NCBI GenBank assembly: GCA_900318885.1
Contig: ONMN01000019.1
Coordinates: forward strand, 1-64,000
Direction: 5' to 3'
Origin: an uncultured Prevotellaceae bacterium
Lineage (GTDB): Bacteria > Bacteroidota > Bacteroidia > Bacteroidales > Bacteroidaceae
DNA: 64,000 bases
Shown here in pieces: positions 26,916 to 35,185 of the stretch; position 1 is the stretch's first letter, and each line of letters opens with the position of its first letter. Both the position numbers and the translations under genes were made by a program. The notes below the pieces were generated by a model. The model made no database searches, was not told where the DNA came from, and saw only the letters and a list, made by a program, of their open reading frames with translations.

Positions 26916-27587
26916 TTATACCTTCAGAATCTTGTTCTTGAACAAATAGTACATCAAAAACGGTGTTATAAATCCGATGATACTGCCCACGCACACATCC
27001 GACAGGAAATGTTGGGACAGATAGACGCGTGAGTATGCGCCCAAGGCAGCGAGCACCAGCAGTATCACCAACGACGCATAAAACAGCAACCGCGACCGTA
27101 GATTGTATGTTTTATCCTTCTCGCTGTAATGACATGCCAGAATAATGACACAGCACGTGCAGAACATAAAGAACGTAGAGGCATGTCCTGAGGGGAAGGA
27201 GTTGCTGTGATACATCGTCACGCCATCTACCAAGGGCAAAGTCATGTCTTGGTAATTCTCGAACACGCTGACAGGACGGTCGTAATTGATGGTGTGTTTC
27301 AATATCTGCAGGATGGCACCGCCCGTCAGTTCACATAAGGCGAAGAAGAGCGTCCATCGAACCTTCTTCCACAGCAGGGGGAGCAGTGCCAGAACATACA
27401 ACGGCCATTCAGCCATCACGCTGTAATACTTGAAGAAAGTATCCTGAATGCCCGTATGATGGGAGTTCAGCATCATGTGAAGCTCGGGTTTCGGATATGC
27501 ATACATCAGGCTGAATATCACCGTGAGCAACACAAAATACGGAATCACATAGATGTAAAACGTCTTCAGAAATACCTGTCTGGTCAT
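26916..27587 (-). CDS. PAP2 family membrane phosphatase
   Basis: This 223-residue integral membrane protein has about five or six helices. The three acid-phosphatase motifs are present in order: 'KHTINYDRP' (KxxxxxxRP), 'SFPSGHA' (PSGH) and 'SRVYLSQHFLSD' (SRxxxxxHxxxD). It probably dephosphorylates a lipid diphosphate or phosphatidate on the outer face. Start 27587 (MTRQVFL) is used because the longer frame would begin inside the -7 box at 27621-27628. The promoter lies in a hairpin module (27621-27735). Confidence 0.85.
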   Translation of the reverse strand: MTRQVFLKTFYIYVIPYFVLLTVIFSLMYAYPKPELHMMLNSHHTGIQDTFFKYYSVMAEWPLYVLALLPLLWKKVRWTLFFALCELTGGAILQILKHTINYDRPVSVFENYQDMTLPLVDGVTMYHSNSFPSGHASTFFMFCTCCVIILACHYSEKDKTYNLRSRLLFYASLVILLVLAALGAYSRVYLSQHFLSDVCVGSIIGFITPFLMYYLFKNKILKV

Positions 27588-27620
27588 CGTTATTTTTGTT
27601 CTAAATATCTTAACAGGCTG

Positions 27621-27735
27621 CAAAGATACGAAAAGTTGAGTGAAAAACCAAATTAATTTGAGTTTTTCCGAGACGAAGTATCTTCACCAAGGGTAAAAGA
27701 TACGAAAAGTTGAGCGAACTACCAATTTTTTTTTC
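27621..27735 (-). promoter_or_regulatory. Hairpin-embedded promoter module P1 (PAP2 gene)
   Basis: Minus strand: -33 TTTG at 27649-27652, 20 bp, -7 TATCTTTG at 27621-27628. The -33 box is in one arm of a palindrome (ACCAAATT/AATTTG core, 27643-27667). A second hairpin, GTATCTT..ACC/GGT..AAGATAC, spans about 27678-27702. The unit starts again at 27698 (period 74). The same layout occurs upstream of three other minus-strand genes. Confidence 0.65.
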
Positions 27736-29342
27736 TATAGTTTACGACGAATGAACATCAGAAGCAGGAACAGCACCACGATGCCGAAAGCGAGAGACAG
27801 CACCGCACTCTTTGTGAAGCCTGCCACGAGGAATGTCAAGAACGACACAGCGGCCGTCGTCATGACGTATGGCAACTGGGTGGTGACGTGGTTCATGTGT
27901 TCGCATTGTGCACCTGCCGACGACATGATAGTCGTGTCGGAGATGGGCGAGCAATGGTCGCCAGCCACCGCACCGGCCATGCACGCTGAGATGGAGATAA
28001 TCATCAGCTGCGGGTCGACGTCCTGGAAACAAGATACCACGATGGGGATGAGGATGCCGAAGGTGGCCCAAGACGTTCCAGAGGCAAAAGCCAGCCCCGT
28101 GGCCACGACAAAGATGATGGCAGGCAGGAGTCCCATGAGTCCGTCGGCAGAGTTTGCCACCAAGCCAGCCACAAAGGTTGCCGCTCCCAGATTGTCGGTC
28201 ATGCTCTTCAGCGTCCATGCAAACGTCAGGATGAGCATGGCAGGCACCATCTGCTTGAAACCTTCCGGCAGACAATCCATACATTCACTGAACGACAGCG
28301 ACTGCCGCACCAGATAGTAGGCAATGGTGATGACGAGTGCTACGGCGGAACCCATCACCAGCCCCACTGAGGCATCGCTGGCAGCAAAGGCGTCGACGAA
28401 ACTCTTGCCATCGAAGAAACCGCCAGTATATATCATGCCGACGACACATCCGAAGACGAGCAGCACGACGGGGACGATCAAGTCTGACACACGGCCAACC
28501 CTACCCTCCTTCCGGCTCTCTTCCTGGGCCTGCTTGCTCTTGCCGGTCGTGAAAAGGTCGCCCTGACGGGCATTATTCTCGTGCTGCAACATAGGACCAT
28601 AGTCCAGCTTCATCAGGATGATGAACACCATCATCAACAAAGTCAACAGCGCATAGAAATTAAAAGGTATGGACTGCACGAAGATGCTGATGCCATTTTC
28701 GCCCTTGACGAATCCTGCCACTGCTGCCGCCCACGACGAGATGGGGGCAATGATGCAGATGGGGGCCGCCGTGGAATCAATTAGGTAGGCCAGCTTCGCA
28801 CGGCTTATCTTGTGTTTGTCGGTGACGGGTCGCATGACGGAACCCACCGTCAGACAGTTGAAGTAGTCATCAATGAAAATCAGGCAGCCCAACAGCATCG
28901 TTGACAGTTGCGCGCCGGCACGGGTTTTTATGCGTTCGGCAGCCCATACGCCGAAAGCTGTTGAACCACCCGCACGGTTCATCAGTTGCACCATCGTTCC
29001 CAGTATCACCATGAATACGAGTATACCTACGTTCCACTTGTCTGCCAGCACCGTCATCATGCCGTTCGGAAACAGCTGGTTAAGCATTCCCACGGGTTCG
29101 AATCCTGTGATGAGCAAGGCCCCCGACAGTATGCCGATGAACAGCGAACTGTACACCTCCTTGGTAATCAGAGCCAGCGAGATGGCTATGAGGGGTGGCG
29201 TCAGAGCCCACACCGTATCTTTTACTTGCATGCCGTTGAAGACTACGGCATAATTCAAACAGCCCATAAACAACAGCACAGCTATCAGCGACAGATATGT
29301 TGCCCGCTTGGGCGTTCCCGGTTTCACAGAATCTATTTTCAT
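27735..29342 (-). CDS. Na+/H+ antiporter, NhaC family
   Basis: This 535-residue polytopic membrane protein has 12 or more hydrophobic segments. It carries family features such as 'SLFIGILSGALLITGF', 'IFIDDYFNCLTVGSVMRPV', 'SSWAAAVAGFVKG' and 'AGDHCSPISDTTIMSSAGA'. These Asp and Ser-rich motifs are the probable cation path. It should exchange cytoplasmic Na+ for H+, which makes sense with a nearby Rnf pump if that pump moves Na+; this link is inference. The gene ends at the first base of module P1. Confidence 0.88.
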   Translation of the reverse strand: MKIDSVKPGTPKRATYLSLIAVLLFMGCLNYAVVFNGMQVKDTVWALTPPLIAISLALITKEVYSSLFIGILSGALLITGFEPVGMLNQLFPNGMMTVLADKWNVGILVFMVILGTMVQLMNRAGGSTAFGVWAAERIKTRAGAQLSTMLLGCLIFIDDYFNCLTVGSVMRPVTDKHKISRAKLAYLIDSTAAPICIIAPISSWAAAVAGFVKGENGISIFVQSIPFNFYALLTLLMMVFIILMKLDYGPMLQHENNARQGDLFTTGKSKQAQEESRKEGRVGRVSDLIVPVVLLVFGCVVGMIYTGGFFDGKSFVDAFAASDASVGLVMGSAVALVITIAYYLVRQSLSFSECMDCLPEGFKQMVPAMLILTFAWTLKSMTDNLGAATFVAGLVANSADGLMGLLPAIIFVVATGLAFASGTSWATFGILIPIVVSCFQDVDPQLMIISISACMAGAVAGDHCSPISDTTIMSSAGAQCEHMNHVTTQLPYVMTTAAVSFLTFLVAGFTKSAVLSLAFGIVVLFLLLMFIRRKL

Positions 29343-29353
29343 CGTTTACATTT

Positions 29354-31096
29354 TTACCTAAATGGATAAACAGTTGCTCCCACGCTCACGGCACGGTTCT
29401 GATACAGCCCGACTTGCTGTAACCAATAGCCTGTCGCATAACCGGCTATATCGTGGAATTCGGCAAAGACATTACACTTCTTGCCCAACTGCTTGTTGGC
29501 CTTGACGGTGGCAAAGAGGTGGGCATGCTGGTCCTCCATCGTGCGGCGACTGCTATAGAGCAGCGTCGACGACAGACGGAGCCCCTTGGGCAGATTCAGC
29601 ACTGGGGCAAATTTCAGCGTATAGTAGTTGTCGTGATCGGAATCCATCTCTGAACCAGCATCTATGTGGTGATAATAGTAGTTGGCGCCCAGCGTCAGCT
29701 CCCAACGACCCGTCTTCCAATAGACGGAGTTCCTGAAGCTCAGCTCCTGATAGTTAGGGGTGGGAAGATCGCTATACCAGTTACTCTCCACGCTGGCGTG
29801 ATAGCAGAGGCCCTGCTGCTGATACGAATAGCGTAACACCCCTTGATGTACCAGGCAAGTATTGTAACTGCCTGCGTCGTATTTCAAGGATGTCGTCGGT
29901 GCTGTCTCGTCCACCAGGAAGTCGCTCACCTCGGGAATGAAGAATCGGCGGGCGAACAGTCCCTGGACGAAATGACGTCCTGCCTTATAGCCCACACAGG
30001 TCAGATAGCAATGGTTGTTGCGCTCGTGCGTCCACAGGCTATGGTCATCCGAGTCGTACCGGCGATTCCAATAGTTCATCATGCGAAAGCGGTCACCCAG
30101 CGTCAGCACCCAGGGACCGTGGGTGTAGTCCAGCTGTGCGTAGAAGTCGGTCACCAGGTGCTGCTCGCGGTTTACGTTGAAATAGCACGTGTTCTCGTAG
30201 TCCATCTCCGCGCCCACCATCAGCCACAGGTCGGGGGTAAACACGGGGGTGTTGAATTCTACAAATCCGTAGGGATAGCTGTCGCCCATCCTGTCGCCGT
30301 CGCTGGTTTCCCTGGTGTAGTCGCTGCCTATCTCGGCAAACAAGATGGCATCATTCTTGAAGCTGTGGGAGTACGACAGCACGAGGCCTACATAGCGGTT
30401 ATAGTAAGGATGGACCTCGAGCAAGTCGGGGTCGTAAATCTTCTGTTTGCTGTTGTCGAACTTCTGATAGACCTTGATGAAGAGCCTGTCGCTCTGACTC
30501 ATCTTCCAGTCTAGGTTAAGATGCACATTCTCGGCCAAACCGCGGTCGGTCATTTTATACACCCCCGTGGGATAAGCCTTGCCGTACGAACTGCGCGCCA
30601 GCGCATAACCCCGCATCGTGAAACGTTCGCTCTTGTTCGCCACGTCGGCATACACCATGCCGTTGCCGCAGGTGCTGCCCGTCACGGCCACCTTACCGTC
30701 CGTCTCCACGTCGTCACGATAATAGACGTCTATCACGCCCTTCGTACCGCCCACGGCCTTTGCCACCGAGGTGTTGCTGCATACATGGATGCGGTCTATC
30801 TCGCAAGCCTTCACGTTTGCCAGGAATGTTTCGACATCCACGACGAGATCGATGTTGTCGACACGCAACTTGTAATTCTGGTCTATCTTCTTGCCGTTGA
30901 TAGACAAGAACTCAGGGCAGGTGTTCAACACGTCCAGCAAGGTCATCTCACTGTCCACACCCATCTTGTCCACATGAATCACATAGCGGTCGCCCTGAAA
31001 CTCCACGATGTCGCCATCGTCGGCAGCCTGCACCGTCACGCCACTCATACACAACACGAACAGCAGGATGATGTTGAACGCTATTGGTCTTATCAT
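29354..31096 (-). CDS. TonB-receptor-like outer-membrane barrel protein
   Basis: The product has 580 residues with a signal peptide (MIRPIAFNIILLFVLCMSGVTVQA). A short plug-like region of about 130 residues ('LLDVLNTCPEFLSINGKKI', then 'GTKGVIDVYY') precedes a large beta-barrel. No clear TonB box or carboxypeptidase-like domain is seen. The plug is shorter than in classic TonB-dependent receptors, so this is best called receptor-like. The ATG at 31096 lies only 5 nt after the -7 box TACCTTTG (31102-31109), so the mRNA would be nearly leaderless. The ligand is unknown. It follows the TonB receptor gene in the same direction. Confidence 0.7.
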   Translation of the reverse strand: MIRPIAFNIILLFVLCMSGVTVQAADDGDIVEFQGDRYVIHVDKMGVDSEMTLLDVLNTCPEFLSINGKKIDQNYKLRVDNIDLVVDVETFLANVKACEIDRIHVCSNTSVAKAVGGTKGVIDVYYRDDVETDGKVAVTGSTCGNGMVYADVANKSERFTMRGYALARSSYGKAYPTGVYKMTDRGLAENVHLNLDWKMSQSDRLFIKVYQKFDNSKQKIYDPDLLEVHPYYNRYVGLVLSYSHSFKNDAILFAEIGSDYTRETSDGDRMGDSYPYGFVEFNTPVFTPDLWLMVGAEMDYENTCYFNVNREQHLVTDFYAQLDYTHGPWVLTLGDRFRMMNYWNRRYDSDDHSLWTHERNNHCYLTCVGYKAGRHFVQGLFARRFFIPEVSDFLVDETAPTTSLKYDAGSYNTCLVHQGVLRYSYQQQGLCYHASVESNWYSDLPTPNYQELSFRNSVYWKTGRWELTLGANYYYHHIDAGSEMDSDHDNYYTLKFAPVLNLPKGLRLSSTLLYSSRRTMEDQHAHLFATVKANKQLGKKCNVFAEFHDIAGYATGYWLQQVGLYQNRAVSVGATVYPFR

Positions 31097-31101
31097 GCCT
31101 G

Positions 31102-31280
31102 CAAAGGTAGTGCAAACCGAACGAAAAACCAAATTTTTTTGGATTTTTCTGAGGTGCAGCCTATCTTCTCGCAAAGCGAAAAGATAGAAAAAAAGAGCAA
31201 AGAACCAAAGAAAAAGTGTTTTTTTTCTTTGGTTCTTTCGAGCGGGAGTATCTTCTCGCAAAGCGAAAAGTTAGTGCAAA
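31102..31280 (-). promoter_or_regulatory. Hairpin-embedded promoter module P2
   Basis: Minus strand: -33 TTTG at 31130-31133, 20 bp, -7 TACCTTTG at 31102-31109. Two full units start at 31105 and 31182, and a third begins at 31269. The second unit contains a perfect 17-bp hairpin (AAAGAACCAAAGAAAAA and its complement, 31200-31240). Each unit ends in CTTCTCGC-aaa-GCGAAAAG. It also separates this gene from the receptor gene and could terminate it. Confidence 0.65.
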
Positions 31281-31286
31281 CCGAGC

Positions 31287-33494
31287 TTATAACGCTATCG
31301 GCACTACCACCTTGAACGTAATGTTGCGCCCCATGTTATAGACGCCTCGGCGACCCGTGACAACATTCATGTCGGCATATTTCAGTCGGCTCAGGTGGTT
31401 CTGGTAGGCCTTGTTCAGCAGGTTGTCGGCAGTGACATACAACTCGGCAATCTTCTTACCTTTCACCTGGATGTCGGTGCCTGCCGAAAGCGAGAGCAGC
31501 GCATAGCCGGGCGTCGGTGTCTCAGTGTCGTCAGCAACATAGACGTGCGACTGACGGAAGTAGCAGTCAAGTCCGGCGGCAACGTATAGATTATTCAGTG
31601 CCACACCGTTCTTGGGATGATCATGGCGGTACTCATGCATGGCGTGCGTACTGACCGTGCTGTGCGAGTGGTGCTGCAACTCCCATTTCAGCTCCGTCGT
31701 CCATTTGGGCGCAGGGGTGAAAGGCAGATATTTCGTGGCGTCATCAGCATGCAACAGCTGCGCATCGACATACGAGAAGGTGTTGGAGAAGTGCACCGAG
31801 TGGATGGGGTGAACGTCCACACCAGCCTCGAAGCCCAACAGGCGCGCGTCACCCTGGGTGTAGGCGTAGGTCAGGTAGCCTTCCTCCATTTCTTCCGCCA
31901 CGCGATGGGTGAAGATGTAGTTGTCTATGCGGTTGGCAAAGAGTGCCAGCTGTGCCGAGACGTAGCGCGACGTAAAGTCCACGCCCAGGTCGGCCTGCAG
32001 ACTGTATTCCGCCTTCAGCTGCTGGTTACCCAGTTCATAGCGGATGCTGCCCTCGTGCACACCGTTCGACGCCAGTTCGCTCATGTTCGGCGTACGGAAA
32101 CCGCGGGCCACGTTCAGCTTGACGTTCAGGTGGTCGTTCACGTTGAACACGGCACCGACGCTACCCGTCACACCATTGAAGTGGCGCGTGAAATCCGTGA
32201 AACGCTGTTCGCCGTCCTCCATGAGTTCGTCGCCGTGCAGTCGGCGGTGGTCATAGCGCACACCACCATTCAGCGTCCAGCGGTCACTGAGCGTCTTCGT
32301 GGCGGTGGCATAGAGTCCGAAGTCAAACAGGCGGTAGTCGGGAATGAGGTATTCCTCGCCCTCGTTCTTCGACGTCTGATACATGCCGCCGATGCCCGTC
32401 GACAGCTTCCAACCGTTCCATTCGTTGGTGATGTAACGCACGTCGTAGGTCAGCGTATGCAACTTGAAATACAGCTCGTAGTCATCCATCGACTCCTCAT
32501 ACTCCTGACGGCGGTTCTGCTGATAGCCGATGATGGCTTTCAGATAGCCCGACGAGAGGTTCAGCGCATTGTCCCACACGACCTTGTAGTGTTTCACCTG
32601 CTGGAAGGGCAGCGTCTTTCCATAACCATGCCCCGTCCACCCGTCTTCATGTTCCAGTTCGCCCGTCTCAGGGTCGCGCTCGCCCTCGATGATGCCTGGC
32701 GTCAGGTGGTAGGCCGTTGCCGTCAGTCGCGAGTGTCCCCACCCTTTGTTCACACCCAGCATCAGGCGACCTGCCTGTTCGCGAAACTGCGAACCTGGCA
32801 CGTAGTCGTCATACTTATTCTTATACGCGTGCGCTAACTTCTGACTCCAGCGCGCGTCCCACACAAAGCCTTTCTGGTTGCCGGCCATCTGCAGCGAATA
32901 GCCGAACAGTCCGTTGTTCGTCTGATATTCCGTGCTGACATTGGCGCGCATATCGCCCTCGGGCAGTGTCGGTTGCGCATGCATGATGACCACACCAGCC
33001 ATCGCGTCCGAGCCGTACATCAACGATGCCGGACCCTTCAGTATCTCGATGCTGCCCACACTGCTGCCATCGACCTCTACGCCGTGTTCGTCGCCCCATT
33101 GCTGACCTTCCTGACGCACACTCTCGCTCATCACCACCACGCGGTTGTATCCCAATCCGCGGATGATGGGTTTCGATATGCTGCCGCCCGTCGTCAACTG
33201 GCTCACACCCGGCTGGTGACTGATGGCGTCGATGATGTTCGTCGAGGCCGTCGCCCTGAGCACCTGTGGCGATATGATGCTCACCGGTGCCGTCGCCAGC
33301 TTCAGCTTCGTGTCGCCCGTCACGCCCGTCACCGTTACTTCGTTCAAGTTCAGATGGCGGAAGAATACGTCCGTCGAGTCCTCCGCATAATGCTGATGCT
33401 GGTTATTGTTTATTGTCTCACGTTGATTGTTATTATCCTGTGCTGCCACTGCCGTGCTTATACACAGCAATAGCAGAATGTATTTTGTTTTCAT
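31287..33494 (-). CDS. TonB-dependent receptor, probably for a metal
   Basis: The 735-residue outer-membrane receptor has a signal peptide (MKTKYILLLLCISTAVAA) and a His-containing N-terminal stretch (QHQHY). The plug domain shows 'ISHQPGVSQLTTGGSISKP', 'IIRGLGYNRVVVM', 'SVGSIEILKGPASLMYGSDA'. A 22-strand barrel ending in ITFKVVVPIAL follows. A late loop is rich in His (QHHSHSTVSTHAMHEYRHDH). His-rich loops and the upstream His/Cys-rich small protein suggest Zn or Cu, as in ZnuD-like receptors; siderophore or haem cannot be excluded. The ATG at 33494 is chosen for the signal peptide. Confidence 0.85.
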   Translation of the reverse strand: MKTKYILLLLCISTAVAAQDNNNQRETINNNQHQHYAEDSTDVFFRHLNLNEVTVTGVTGDTKLKLATAPVSIISPQVLRATASTNIIDAISHQPGVSQLTTGGSISKPIIRGLGYNRVVVMSESVRQEGQQWGDEHGVEVDGSSVGSIEILKGPASLMYGSDAMAGVVIMHAQPTLPEGDMRANVSTEYQTNNGLFGYSLQMAGNQKGFVWDARWSQKLAHAYKNKYDDYVPGSQFREQAGRLMLGVNKGWGHSRLTATAYHLTPGIIEGERDPETGELEHEDGWTGHGYGKTLPFQQVKHYKVVWDNALNLSSGYLKAIIGYQQNRRQEYEESMDDYELYFKLHTLTYDVRYITNEWNGWKLSTGIGGMYQTSKNEGEEYLIPDYRLFDFGLYATATKTLSDRWTLNGGVRYDHRRLHGDELMEDGEQRFTDFTRHFNGVTGSVGAVFNVNDHLNVKLNVARGFRTPNMSELASNGVHEGSIRYELGNQQLKAEYSLQADLGVDFTSRYVSAQLALFANRIDNYIFTHRVAEEMEEGYLTYAYTQGDARLLGFEAGVDVHPIHSVHFSNTFSYVDAQLLHADDATKYLPFTPAPKWTTELKWELQHHSHSTVSTHAMHEYRHDHPKNGVALNNLYVAAGLDCYFRQSHVYVADDTETPTPGYALLSLSAGTDIQVKGKKIAELYVTADNLLNKAYQNHLSRLKYADMNVVTGRRGVYNMGRNITFKVVVPIAL

Positions 33495-33556
33495 TCTGTG
33501 ATTTCTATTATAATAAGATGTATATATATTATTAATGTATGTAACCGTCGGTGGAA

Positions 33557-33901
33557 TTATACCGTCGGAGGCCCTCGCGTAACGATGGTGCCACAGCTGG
33601 CGGCACGATAGCCGCACAAAGGCTGGGCCTGACTCTTCTTACATACATGAACATATATCGTGACAGCCATCACAGCAGCTGTCAGCATCGTCAGCGTTAC
33701 AAACTGACACAGTACGCAGTCGTGCGACCAACTGGCAGTCGCCGTCATGTGTCCGTGACAACTATGGTGTACACAGTCGGCACACTCCGTTTCTATGGTT
33801 TGTGTTACTTCATGAAAGTGCAACGACGACAACATCAGCATTGGCAGGAATACTGCCAACAGCATCCACGATGCAATATGTCTTTTCGTCGTCTGTTTCA
33901 T
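33557..33901 (-). CDS. Small His/Cys-rich membrane-associated protein
   Basis: This 114-residue protein has an N-terminal hydrophobic segment (WMLLAVFLPMLMLSSLHFH). A dense metal-ligand region follows, ECADCVHHSCHGHM and later SWSHDCVLCQF (about residues 37-63), then a second hydrophobic segment (VTLTMLTAAVMAVTIYVHV). It resembles small proteins encoded before metal-linked TonB receptors in Bacteroidota (DUF2946-like), but I cannot assign it firmly. It sits 62 bp before the receptor gene in the same direction, so it is probably its operon partner. The ATG at 33901 is 9 nt from the -7 box at 33911-33918. Confidence 0.65.
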   Translation of the reverse strand: MKQTTKRHIASWMLLAVFLPMLMLSSLHFHEVTQTIETECADCVHHSCHGHMTATASWSHDCVLCQFVTLTMLTAAVMAVTIYVHVCKKSQAQPLCGYRAASCGTIVTRGPPTV

Positions 33902-33910
33902 TTTCGGCCG

Positions 33911-34138
33911 CAAAGTTACGAATAAGTGAGCAAATAACCAAAGGAAAACTTGTTTTTCTTTGGTATTTCGAGCGATAGTACCTTCTCGCGAAGCGAAAAG
34001 TTACGAATAAGTGAGCAAAGAACCAAAGAGTTTCTCTCTTATTTTATCCCTGCATTATAGCCGCCCCTTATCATTGCAACGCCACACTCCATACCTTCAG
34101 GTTGGAGAAGGGGCTCTAAATCTTTGTTCTTTCGAACG
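33911..34138 (-). promoter_or_regulatory. Hairpin-embedded promoter module P3, second unit interrupted
   Basis: Minus strand: -33 TTTG at 33939-33942, 20 bp, -7 TAACTTTG at 33911-33918. Unit 1 starts at 33914 and unit 2 at 33999 (period 85). Hairpin 1 arms here are AAATAACCAAAG and CTTTGGTATTT. In unit 2 the two arms (CAAAGAACCAAAGA and TCTTTGTTCTTT) are separated by about 95 bp that include the REP-like element at 34073-34107. The 327-bp gap between cobD and the small protein gene contains only this module, that element and a 21-bp repeat. Confidence 0.65.
34073..34107 (+). repeat. REP-like hairpin element, copy C
   Basis: Head ATTGCAACGCCACA, then stem CTCCA-t-ACCT-tc-AGGT-TGGAG, followed by AA. 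It is 35 nt long and nested in the second unit of promoter module P3. Confidence 0.65.
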
Positions 34139-34163
34139 GAATACATCCTCAGCCGCTTTCTGC

Positions 34164-34228
34164 GAATACTCCAAAAGTAATTTTGAATACTCCAAAAGTA
34201 TTTTCAATTTCTCCGAAAGTATTTCGGT
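34164..34228. repeat. Three 21-bp tandem repeats at the 3' end of cobD
   Basis: Units begin at about 34164, 34185 and 34206 (gaatactccaaaagta and variants). Each holds the small palindrome ATACT-ccaaa-AGTAT or its decayed form. It starts immediately after the cobD stop codon. Confidence 0.6.
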
Positions 34229-35185
34229 TTAATTCCAGATGAAGAAATAGAGGATGAAGAAGCGGACGAGGCGGAAGAGGAGAATGAGGATGACGGAGAG
34301 GTTTTCGACGCGGCGGTTGATGCGAACGGCATACTCCATGTCGGCAGTGGTGAGTTCGCGGGGATTGGTGCCGATGTAGGGCTTGTCGAAATACTCGCCG
34401 AAATAGGTGTGGGGACCTCCGAAACGGCAGTCGAGAATACCTGCCAGTGCTGCCTCGGGATAGCCGCTGTTGGGGCTGGTGCTCTGGCGTCCGAACCACG
34501 TGGTGAAGGGCAGCACGCGCATCTTGCCAGCGACGATGAGCATCATCAGTGCGGTGAGACGCGAGGGGACGTAGTTGGCAATATCGTCGATATGGGCAGC
34601 CCAGCAGCCGAAAGCGCGGTAGCGGGTGGTCTTGTAGCCAATCATCGAGTCGAGGGTGTTGACCATCTTATAGGCCATCATGCCGGGAACGCCAAGGACG
34701 GCAAACCAGAACAGCGGGGCCACTACCCCATCGCTGAGATTCTCGGCCAGCGTCTCGAGGGCGGCAGTGCGAACCTCCTGAGCGGAGAGCTGCGACGTGT
34801 CGCGACCGACGATGCGGGCGACCTGGCAACGGCCTTCGTCCAAGGAGCGGTCGAGGGCCTGAAATACGGCGCGAACCTCGCGGATGAGTGTCGTGCCGGC
34901 GAGGCAGAAGAAGACACAGAGGGCCTTCAGCGCCATGCCTACATAGACGTCGTGCCAGTCGACCCAGTGGAGGATGCGCATGGTGACGTAATAGGTGGCG
35001 ACGATGAGCACTACGGCAACGACGGCACCAGTGAAGAAGCGCCACCAGCGTGGTCCGCGATTGAAGAGTCGCTCGAGGAATGCTATGACTTTGCCAAATG
35101 CCACCACGGGATGGGGCATCCATGAGGGGTCGCCAAACAGACGGTCGGCTATCCAACCAAAGAGTAAAACAAAAAATAACTTCAT
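34229..35185 (-). CDS. cobD: Adenosylcobinamide-phosphate synthase
   Basis: This is the integral membrane enzyme (also called CbiB) that attaches aminopropanol or its phosphate to adenosylcobyric acid during B12 assembly. It has 318 residues and four or five hydrophobic segments. Family motifs include 'WIADRLFGDPSWMPHPVVAFGK', in short form DRLFGDP, as well as 'AENLSDGVVAPLFW', 'NTLDSMIGYKTTRYRAFGCWAA' and 'SPNSGYPEAALAGIL'. Other cobalamin genes are not in the window and no cobalamin riboswitch is visible. It overlaps the upstream epimerase-like gene by 4 bp. Confidence 0.92.
   Translation of the reverse strand: MKLFFVLLFGWIADRLFGDPSWMPHPVVAFGKVIAFLERLFNRGPRWWRFFTGAVVAVVLIVATYYVTMRILHWVDWHDVYVGMALKALCVFFCLAGTTLIREVRAVFQALDRSLDEGRCQVARIVGRDTSQLSAQEVRTAALETLAENLSDGVVAPLFWFAVLGVPGMMAYKMVNTLDSMIGYKTTRYRAFGCWAAHIDDIANYVPSRLTALMMLIVAGKMRVLPFTTWFGRQSTSPNSGYPEAALAGILDCRFGGPHTYFGEYFDKPYIGTNPRELTTADMEYAVRINRRVENLSVILILLFRLVRFFILYFFIWN

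Noticed and set aside
31617..32837. A 406-codon plus-strand frame inside the TonB receptor gene
   Set aside because: Shadow of the receptor gene; composition is His/Val-rich as expected for antisense, and no start signals are seen.
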